From the NCBI GenBank assembly GCA_937910905.1, contig CALEPV010000014.1, positions 1 through 55,291 of the forward strand: DNA of 55,291 nt, written 5' to 3'. Below the pieces are notes generated by a model that saw only the letters and a list, made by a program, of their open reading frames with translations, ran no database searches and was not told where the DNA came from. Below, piece after piece: positions 43,016 to 49,785 of this stretch (positions within the stretch are counted from its first letter, which is position 1; every line of letters starts with the position of its first letter). Source of the DNA: an uncultured Prevotellaceae bacterium (GTDB taxonomy: Bacteria; Bacteroidota; Bacteroidia; Bacteroidales; Bacteroidaceae). The position numbers were made by a program, and so were the translations under genes.

Positions 43016-43023
43016 TACCTTTG
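43016..43023 (+). promoter_or_regulatory. Probable -7 box of metG
   Basis: TACCTTTG, matching TAnnTTTG, 29 bp before the ATG at 43053. A TTTC in GAGTTTCAG (about 43000) is a weak -33 candidate. Confidence 0.6.
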
Positions 43024-43052
43024 CGCACAAAATCGAAAGTATTGCGTAACAG

Positions 43053-45251
43053 ATGGACAAGAAATTCAAGAGAACCACCGTAACCTCGGCCCTGCCCTAC
43101 GCCAACGGCGGCGTGCATATCGGACATCTGGCAGGCGTGTATGTGCCGGCCGACATCTACGTGCGCTACCTGCGCCTGAAGGGTGAGGACGTGATGTTCA
43201 TAGGCGGCTCGGACGAGCACGGAGTGCCCGTGACGCAGCGGGCACGCAAGGAGGGCATCACCCCGCAGCAGGTAGTGGACCGCTACCACAAGATGATCAA
43301 GGACAGCTTCGAGGAGTTCGGCATCAGCTTCGACATCTACAGCCGCACCACGAGCACCACTCACCACAAGTTCGCCAGCGACTTCTTCCGCAAACTCTAC
43401 GATGACGGCAAGCTTATCGAGAAGACCACGAAGCAGTTCTACGACGAGACGACGGGCACCTTCAAGACCGACCGCGACATCGTGGGCGAATGTCCCCACT
43501 GCCACAACGAGGCCAACGGCGACCAGTGCGAGAAGTGCGGACGCGACCTCGACCCCACCGAACTCATCAACCCCCGCTCCAAGGAGAGCGGGGCACAGCT
43601 TGTCCTGCGCGACACCACCAACTGGTTCCTGCCACTCAACGACTACGAGGACTGGCTGAAGGAGTGGATACTCGAAGGCCACAAGGAGTGGCGCCCCAAC
43701 GTCTATGGCCAGTGCAAGAGCTGGCTCGACATGGAACTGCAGCCCCGTGCCATGACCCGCGACCTCGACTGGGGCATCCCCGTGCCCGTGGAGGGAGCCG
43801 ACGGCAAGGTGCTGTACGTGTGGTTCGATGCCCCCATCGGTTATATCTCCAACACCAAGGAGCTCTGCGAGAGCAACCCTGAGCGCTGGGGCACATGGCA
43901 GCAGTGGTGGCAGCAGGAGGACACGCGCCTCGTACACTTCATCGGCAAGGACAACATCGTGTTCCACTGCATCATCTTTCCCGTGATGATGAAAGCCTGG
44001 AACAGCGAGGACCATCAAGCTTGCTTGGATGGTCGAGTCGTGACAGGCGAAGGCAAAGGCAAGGCCCACGGCGGCTACATCATGCCCGACAACGTGCCCG
44101 CAAACGAGTTCCTCAACCTCGAGGGCGACAAGATATCCACCTCCCGCAACTGGGCCGTGTGGCTCCACGAGTACCTGCGCGACTTCCCCGGTAAGCAGGA
44201 TGTTCTGCGCTATGCCCTCACCGCATCGGCACCTGAAACCAAGGACAACGACTTCACCTGGGCCGACTTCCAGGCGCGCAACAACAACGAGCTGGTGGCC
44301 GTCTATGGCAACTTCGTGAACCGCGCCCTGCAGCTCACGCAGAAGTACTACAAGGGCGTGGTGCCTGCCTGCGGCGAGCTCACCGACTTCGACCGACAGA
44401 CCATTGCCGAGTTCAAGGACGTGAAGGAGCGCATGGAGCGTCTGCTCGACACGTTCCACTTCCGCGAGGCGCAGAAGGAGGCCATGAACCTGGCCCGCAT
44501 CGGCAACAAGTACCTGGCCGACAGTGAGCCGTGGAAGCGCATCAAGACCGACCCCGAGCGCGTGAAGACCATCATCAACATAGCCCTCCAGCTCACCGCC
44601 AACCTCGCCATCGCCTTCGAACCCTTCCTGCCGTTCAGCAGCAAGAAACTCTACGGAATGCTGAACGTGGAGCCGCTGGGATGGGAGAACCTGGGAAGCA
44701 CCGACCTCCTGCCTGCTGGCCAACAGCTGGCTAAGCCCGAACTGCTCTTCGAGAAGATAGAGGACGAAGCCATACAGACACAGATGGACCGCCTGGCCCG
44801 CATCAAGAAGGAAAACGCCCAGAGCAGCGAGAGCCATCAAGCTGGCTTGGATGGCCGAGTCGTGAAGGGCGAAGACGAAGTCAGCGAGGCCGCAAACTTC
44901 AAGGCACAGCCTCTGAAGCCCAACGTCAGCTTCGAGACCTTTGAGAAGCTGGACATCCGTGTGGGCCTCATCAAGGACTGTCAGAAGGTGAAGAAGTCGA
45001 AGAAGCTGCTGCAGTTCACCATCGACGACGGCACCGACACCGACCGCACCATCCTCTCCGGCATAGCCGCCTTCTACGACGACCCGTCCGTGCTCATCGG
45101 CAAGCGCATCCTATTCGTTGCCAACTTCGAGCCCCGCAAGATGATGGGCATAGAGAGCCAAGGCATGATACTCAGCGCCGTGGACTTCGACGAAAGTCTC
45201 AGCGTAGTCACCACCACCAAGGACGTCAAGCCCGGCAGTCAGGTAGGATAA
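43053..45251 (+). CDS. metG: Methionyl-tRNA synthetase with two in-frame repeat insertions
   Basis: 732 residues. Class I synthetase: PYANGGVHIGHLAGVY (HIGH-type), zinc knuckle CPHCHNEANGDQCEKCG, GDKISTSRNWAVW (KMSKS-type), anticodon-binding helices, and a C-terminal EMAP/Arc1-like tRNA-binding domain (FEKLDIRVGLIKDCQKV to the end). It is complete and should be functional. Two stretches look inserted: about residues 321-345 in the catalytic domain before GGYIMPDNVP, and about 590-612 in the linker before the tRNA-binding domain. Both contain HQAxLDGRVV and are encoded by near-identical DNA repeats (44011-44053 and 44832-44874). Confidence 0.95.
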   Translation: MDKKFKRTTVTSALPYANGGVHIGHLAGVYVPADIYVRYLRLKGEDVMFIGGSDEHGVPVTQRARKEGITPQQVVDRYHKMIKDSFEEFGISFDIYSRTTSTTHHKFASDFFRKLYDDGKLIEKTTKQFYDETTGTFKTDRDIVGECPHCHNEANGDQCEKCGRDLDPTELINPRSKESGAQLVLRDTTNWFLPLNDYEDWLKEWILEGHKEWRPNVYGQCKSWLDMELQPRAMTRDLDWGIPVPVEGADGKVLYVWFDAPIGYISNTKELCESNPERWGTWQQWWQQEDTRLVHFIGKDNIVFHCIIFPVMMKAWNSEDHQACLDGRVVTGEGKGKAHGGYIMPDNVPANEFLNLEGDKISTSRNWAVWLHEYLRDFPGKQDVLRYALTASAPETKDNDFTWADFQARNNNELVAVYGNFVNRALQLTQKYYKGVVPACGELTDFDRQTIAEFKDVKERMERLLDTFHFREAQKEAMNLARIGNKYLADSEPWKRIKTDPERVKTIINIALQLTANLAIAFEPFLPFSSKKLYGMLNVEPLGWENLGSTDLLPAGQQLAKPELLFEKIEDEAIQTQMDRLARIKKENAQSSESHQAGLDGRVVKGEDEVSEAANFKAQPLKPNVSFETFEKLDIRVGLIKDCQKVKKSKKLLQFTIDDGTDTDRTILSGIAAFYDDPSVLIGKRILFVANFEPRKMMGIESQGMILSAVDFDESLSVVTTTKDVKPGSQVG
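44011..44053 (+). repeat. In-frame palindromic element in metG, copy 1
   Basis: ACCATCAAGCTTGCTTGGATGGT is a near-palindrome, followed by CGAGTCGTGACAGGCGAAGG. It encodes HQACLDGRVVTGE in frame and lies between MKA and GGYIMPDN, where relatives as I recall them have only one or two residues. It matches copy 2 at all but about five of 43 positions. Confidence 0.75.
44832..44874 (+). repeat. In-frame palindromic element in metG, copy 2
   Basis: GCCATCAAGCTGGCTTGGAT, then GGCCGAGTCGTGAAGGGCGAAG. It encodes HQAGLDGRVVKGE in the same frame as copy 1. It sits in the linker before the C-terminal tRNA-binding domain, a tolerant site. Confidence 0.75.
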
Positions 45252-45268
45252 ATTATGACTTATAGGTC

Positions 45269-47320
45269 CTAATTGCGCCTAAACATTCTTAATGAGTAGG
45301 TGATGTCGGGGAGGGCGTGGCGACCGTCGGTGGTGGTTAGGACGAAGGTGAACATCCACTTGTTCAGCCGGACACCGTCGGTGGCGACGTATGGCAGCTT
45401 GAGGAGCACCTTGTTCCAGCCATGATGAAGGTGCACGCGCAGGGGCGCGCGGGCTGCAAAGTTCTCGTTGAGCAGGTCGGCTTCAGAATGGATACTTTGC
45501 CCTGCGTTCTCCCATGCGGGCGGCAGCAGCTCCTCGCCGTTCAGCCATACGCGTGAGCCCTTGCGGTCCCAGTGGCCAGCATCTGGCGCACGGTCATTCT
45601 CCGAGCGGCTGTAGTTCTGTAGCTCAATGAGTGCACCTGCATCTTGCTCTGTGGCTGAATAGACGTAGGTCCAGGCGTAGGCTGTGGTGTTCAGCGCAGG
45701 TGCACTGTAGAAGCCTGGAACGACATTACCCCACGTGTGCCGCAGATATACGGCAGCTCCTGCGGCCTCGGCGCTGCCGTAGGTCTTGCCCTCGAAGTTG
45801 TAATTGTGGGGTAGCGGGTCATCTGTCGCCGTCTCGGGTGGGAACACGGCCTCAGCATCGCCGCCGTTGGGGAAGGCATCTGTGATGCGCCAGCGCACAT
45901 CGTTCTGCTGCACGTAGGGTATGGGTTCGTTGCTGAGCCACGTGTCCTTGTAGTGGAGGAAGCGACGCTCCCAGTCGCAGAACTCCTCCAGCTCGCTGCC
46001 GCTGCAGGGCAGCGCCGTGCCACCAACTTCGATATACTGCTGTCCACCGCCCATCCATCCGCGCTCGGCAGTGGCCAGCACGTTGGCATAGAGGTTGTTC
46101 TGACAGATAATGTCGCGCTCGGCAGGGAGCTTGCGGTCGTTCCACACGGCGGTGATGGCTCCGGCCAGTTCCGGGCTGCCCTGCTGGGCATAGTATATGT
46201 TGCTGCGGTAGATGCCCACGAGGTCGGCAAAGACATCGAAGTGGTTGACGTAGTTGTAGCGGCAGTCGATGTTGGGTAGGCCGCTGATCTGCCGTCCCGC
46301 AGTGCTCCACATCTCTGTCATGTCGATATGGGGCAGCGTGGCGGTGCTAATGTTGACGCCGCTGATGGGGTTCCATACGATGCAACGTCGCCCCAGCGAC
46401 TGGTGGATGTAGCCAGTCATCTCGTTGATGAACTCTGCCGTCGTGCCCGCCTCGTCGGCACCGATGTGGAGGTAAGGCGCCAGCGGGAAGGCGGCGGCCA
46501 GCTCTGCGAGCAGTGTCTTCAGCACGGCGCGTCCCTGCTCGCTGCTCATGGTGTAGCCCATGGCCTCGGTGAAGGCGCGTGAGTGGCCGGGCATGTCTAT
46601 CTCGGGTATGATGACCATGCCACGCTCGGCGGCATAGGCCTCCAGTTCGGTGCATTGCTCCTGAGTGTAGTAGCTGCTGGCGAAGCGCATCATGTTGGCG
46701 GCCTGGTTGAGCTGGGGGAAGGCCTTGGACTCGAAGCGGAAGGCTTGGTTGTCGGTCAGGTGCCAGTGGAAGACGTTGACCTTGAAACGCGCCAGCAGGT
46801 CTATCTCCCGCTTGAGTTCCTCGAAGCTGATGAACGAGCGGCCCACGTCGTGCATGAAGCCGCGCAGCTTGAAGGCGGGGTAGTCGGTGATGGTCCCGCC
46901 CGGCAGGCTGGCACCGTCGGTGGCAGCCGCCAGCTGCATCAGGGTCTGTGCGGCACGGATGACTCCCGTCCGTGAGGCGGCGGTGATGGTGACGTTTTTG
47001 GAGGCAACGCTGAGCCGGTAACCCTCGTTCTCGAAGCCCGCCAGGGCGTAGTCGAAGGTGCCGAGTTCGTCGTCGCTGACCAGTCGCACGGTGACCGCTG
47101 CCTTTGCGGAGTTGCTGACTTTGAATAGTGAGACGAGGAGTGTGGAGCCGGTGGGGTCGTTCAGGCGTACTGGCTGCTTCAGGCTGAAGGCGTGGCCGTT
47201 CACGGCTGTTGCCTTGGGCTTCGGCAGTAGCCATGCTGCAGGCTCCGCGCCGTTCTGTCCAAAGACGGAGCACGCGCAGGCGGCCATCAGGCCAAGGAGA
47301 AGATGACGTAGCGGTGTCAT
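45269..47320 (-). CDS. GH20 beta-N-acetylhexosaminidase
   Basis: 683 residues. A signal peptide (LLLGLMAACACSVFGQ) is followed by a GH20b-type N-terminal domain (to about 145) and the TIM barrel with RGFMHDVGRSFIS, VNVFHWHLTDNQAFRFE (182-198), IIPEIDMPGHSRAF and the catalytic pair D289-E290 in LHIGADEAG. In most relatives this reads HxGGDE, so one Gly is Ala here. The C-terminal 180 residues are beta-rich, possibly carbohydrate-binding. It releases terminal GlcNAc/GalNAc from glycans in the periplasm. It starts 11 bp after the SGNH/esterase gene, so the two likely work on the same host or microbial glycan. It ends 17 bp from metG, convergent. Confidence 0.92.
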   Translation of the reverse strand: MTPLRHLLLGLMAACACSVFGQNGAEPAAWLLPKPKATAVNGHAFSLKQPVRLNDPTGSTLLVSLFKVSNSAKAAVTVRLVSDDELGTFDYALAGFENEGYRLSVASKNVTITAASRTGVIRAAQTLMQLAAATDGASLPGGTITDYPAFKLRGFMHDVGRSFISFEELKREIDLLARFKVNVFHWHLTDNQAFRFESKAFPQLNQAANMMRFASSYYTQEQCTELEAYAAERGMVIIPEIDMPGHSRAFTEAMGYTMSSEQGRAVLKTLLAELAAAFPLAPYLHIGADEAGTTAEFINEMTGYIHQSLGRRCIVWNPISGVNISTATLPHIDMTEMWSTAGRQISGLPNIDCRYNYVNHFDVFADLVGIYRSNIYYAQQGSPELAGAITAVWNDRKLPAERDIICQNNLYANVLATAERGWMGGGQQYIEVGGTALPCSGSELEEFCDWERRFLHYKDTWLSNEPIPYVQQNDVRWRITDAFPNGGDAEAVFPPETATDDPLPHNYNFEGKTYGSAEAAGAAVYLRHTWGNVVPGFYSAPALNTTAYAWTYVYSATEQDAGALIELQNYSRSENDRAPDAGHWDRKGSRVWLNGEELLPPAWENAGQSIHSEADLLNENFAARAPLRVHLHHGWNKVLLKLPYVATDGVRLNKWMFTFVLTTTDGRHALPDITYSLRMFRRN

Positions 47321-47331
47321 GGGCTCGGAAT

Positions 47332-49596
47332 CTAATGGGCTATGCGTGACTGAAAGGTGGAGGCGGGCAGCCCCTGGCGGTTGCAGAGGTCGGCGTCGGT
47401 GAAGCCGCTCCAGCCGTAGCGCACGGCCGCGGGCAGCTTCACGTCGGGTGATGAGAGGACTATCCTGTCGCCTTCAACATGGATGGCAGCCGGGTGGAAG
47501 AGGCCGTCGGAGCCGGCTATCTCGAAGCCACGGGTACAGGAGAGCCCGTCGGCGTGGTCAAAACGTAGGACTGCGGTCTGGTTCTGCCCCTGCACAGCGG
47601 TGCGCAGGGTGGGCCCTTGGCTCTCCAGGTCGTGGCCGTAGGTGTGGCGCAGCGCGAGCAGTGCCAGTCGCTCGCCCACGGGTCGCTTCGTGCGGTAATG
47701 CACATCGGCGGCATCGCCCACGTCGCTGCTGACGGCCATCCACGTGTTGGGGAGCTCATCGGCCAAGCGGCGCTGGCTGTCGCGGAAGGCAGGCCATGAC
47801 GGGCGCTGGAGGCTGGAGAGCTGGACGACGTAGAAGGGTAAGGCAGGGTGCTGCTGGGATTCGCACTGCCAGCGGCGGGCGAAGTGTTCGCGCCACGACT
47901 GTTCGAGCAGGCGGAACAGGCGTTCGTGCAGCTCCACGTTGTGGGCATTGCTCTCGCCCTGGTACCAGAGGATGCCCTTGACGGGCAGATGGCCGAGGGG
48001 CGCTATGGCGGCCTCGAAGAGGTAGGCGGGGTCGTAGGGATGGCGTTGTAGCGGATTGTAGGCCGCCGAGTCGCGCTCCAATGCATGGGCAATGTTCTGC
48101 GTCATGCGCCCGCGCGCCCAGGGCTGGCCGTAGTCGCCGTTGCGCCAGTCGGTCAGGATGTTGGGCATTTCACGCTCCAGCGTCGTGCGGTCTATCCATG
48201 ATTCTGTCGTGGAACCGCCCACGGCGTTGCAGATAATACCGATGGGGATGTCCTCAAGGCTGTCGCATAGGACGCGACCGAAGTTGAAGGCCACAGCAGA
48301 GAACTTGGCAACCACCTCTGGCGAGGCCGTCTCCCACAGCTGAAAATCCATGTGGCGAAGTTCGTTGGTGTAGCGGAGCACGCTGTCGTCCCACTCCACA
48401 GCATCCGTGCGGGCGCGGGCAGGCATATTAAATAGGTGCAGGCGGTCGGCGAGTCGTGCAGCATCGGCCAGATCCTGCTCGGGGGTGTTGCACAGATCTA
48501 CGCGCAGCTCCATGTTCGACTGCCCGCTGGCCAGCCATAGGTCGCCGAAGTAGAGGCTGTCGATGACGAGCGTCTGCGCCCCGGCCTTGGTGAGGTTCTG
48601 GAGGCTGAAGGGATAGTGCTCTGGGTAATATGCCTGATAGTCCTTGAGGGCCAGTGGAGTAGAGGTGAAGGTGAGTTTGTAGGGTCCTCCCGCCTTCATG
48701 TGGGGCAGTTCGAGGCACCATGAACCGTCGGCGCGGGTGAAGGCTCCGCATTCCTCCACTACCCTGCCGTCCTTGCTCAGCACGGCACGTATGTTTTGAC
48801 GGGCGTTGGCCAGTCCCTCTATCAGCAGGTGCTCATCGCGCGGCAGCACCATACCGCTGCTATATACTGGCGGCAGGCGCAGCCCTCCGTAATCACCCGT
48901 GAGTGCGCCATATACCGTACGCGCCAGGATTAGCGCTCCCTCGGGGTTGGGGTGCAGGGCATCGGGGAAGAGGTCGGGCCGCGGGTGCAGTGGCGTATAG
49001 AGGTCTATGAGCTGGACATTCGCCCCCGCTGCCACTTGGGCTATGGCCTGCTGTATCTGTTCGTGCCAGTCGCGCGTGCCGCTTTGGAAGCGCGGGTGAC
49101 GGTCGAAGATGGGCGTCATCTGGCAGATGAGGATGCGCGCCTCGGGGTTCACCGTGCGGAAGGAGTCGATTAGCGCACGGTAGTCGGGTATGAACTCCTC
49201 CTTCCAGTCGGGCCAGTCGCGCGGGTCGGTGTCGTTCAGGCCCAAATGGATAACCACCCAGTCGGCCTTGAAGTCCAGTGCTTGACGGAACTCAGGTGTT
49301 TTGATGTAGGGGCGGTGACCCTTCGTGAGCAGAGTGCTGCCCGAATGACCGAAATTGGCCACCTCGCAGCGGCCCTCACCGTACAGCCGGTCGAGCATCT
49401 GCTGTAGCCGCACGGGGTAGGCATCGCGGTCGCGGTGTCGGAGCCCGTAGCCGTAGGTCACGCTGTTGCCAACGCAGGCCACGCGCACGAGCCGCTTGTC
49501 GGCTTGTTTTCTACTGCCGCTCCACGCGGGCGATGCTGCAAGGCAGAGGATAGTGCAGAGGACGAATGCTCTGCGCAGGACGGTTACAGGATTCAT
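47332..49596 (-). CDS. GDSL/SGNH hydrolase fused to sialate O-acetylesterase domain
   Basis: 754 residues. A signal peptide (LCTILCLAASPAWS) is followed by two SGNH-type esterase domains in one chain. The first (about 36-235) has VGNSVTYGYG (Ser45 in a GNS variant of GDS), GHSGST, GLNDTDP and PDALHPN. The second (about 240-754) is a sialate 9-O-acetylesterase-like domain with LASGQSNMEL, GGSTTESW and WYQGESNAHN. Both Ser/Gly/Asn/His blocks are visible in the first, and the Ser and oxyanion motifs in the second, so both may be active. Bacteroidales use such enzymes to remove acetyl groups from sialic acid or other sugars on mucin-type glycans. Its partner is the GH20 gene. Confidence 0.88.
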   Translation of the reverse strand: MNPVTVLRRAFVLCTILCLAASPAWSGSRKQADKRLVRVACVGNSVTYGYGLRHRDRDAYPVRLQQMLDRLYGEGRCEVANFGHSGSTLLTKGHRPYIKTPEFRQALDFKADWVVIHLGLNDTDPRDWPDWKEEFIPDYRALIDSFRTVNPEARILICQMTPIFDRHPRFQSGTRDWHEQIQQAIAQVAAGANVQLIDLYTPLHPRPDLFPDALHPNPEGALILARTVYGALTGDYGGLRLPPVYSSGMVLPRDEHLLIEGLANARQNIRAVLSKDGRVVEECGAFTRADGSWCLELPHMKAGGPYKLTFTSTPLALKDYQAYYPEHYPFSLQNLTKAGAQTLVIDSLYFGDLWLASGQSNMELRVDLCNTPEQDLADAARLADRLHLFNMPARARTDAVEWDDSVLRYTNELRHMDFQLWETASPEVVAKFSAVAFNFGRVLCDSLEDIPIGIICNAVGGSTTESWIDRTTLEREMPNILTDWRNGDYGQPWARGRMTQNIAHALERDSAAYNPLQRHPYDPAYLFEAAIAPLGHLPVKGILWYQGESNAHNVELHERLFRLLEQSWREHFARRWQCESQQHPALPFYVVQLSSLQRPSWPAFRDSQRRLADELPNTWMAVSSDVGDAADVHYRTKRPVGERLALLALRHTYGHDLESQGPTLRTAVQGQNQTAVLRFDHADGLSCTRGFEIAGSDGLFHPAAIHVEGDRIVLSSPDVKLPAAVRYGWSGFTDADLCNRQGLPASTFQSRIAH

Positions 49597-49624
49597 AGTT
49601 CAAGGGTTCAAGGGGTTACGACCG

Positions 49625-49632
49625 CAAATATA
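49625..49632 (-). promoter_or_regulatory. Probable -7 box of the esterase/GH20 operon
   Basis: Minus strand reads TATATTTG, matching TAnnTTTG, 29 bp before the ATG at 49596. No clear -33 TTTG. Confidence 0.55.
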
Positions 49633-49672
49633 CGATAATCTCGCCACACCGTATGCCACAGCACATAAAAAA

Positions 49673-49755
49673 GTTGCACCGCGGTGCAAGAATCGCTGCA
49701 CCGCGATGAAAGTACTGTTGGAGCACGGTGCAGATATTGTTGGAGCACGGTGCAA
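49673..49755. repeat. GCACCG/CGGTGC repeat cluster
   Basis: A palindrome TTGCACCGCGGTGCAA (49674-49689) is followed by GCTGCACCGCG and by two direct copies of TGTTGGAGCACGGTGCA about 20 bp apart. The outer GTTGCACCG and CGGTGCAAC can pair. It lies between the esterase promoter and the end of priA. The CACCG core is shared with the repeats at 22954-23072. Confidence 0.65.
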
Positions 49756-49785
49756 CTGTACGGCTTTCAATCCATGCTGGAGGGG

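Noticed and set aside
43002..44840. A 612-codon open frame on the minus strand opposite metG
   Set aside because: It is the shadow of metG, with Leu/Val/His-rich composition and no motifs.
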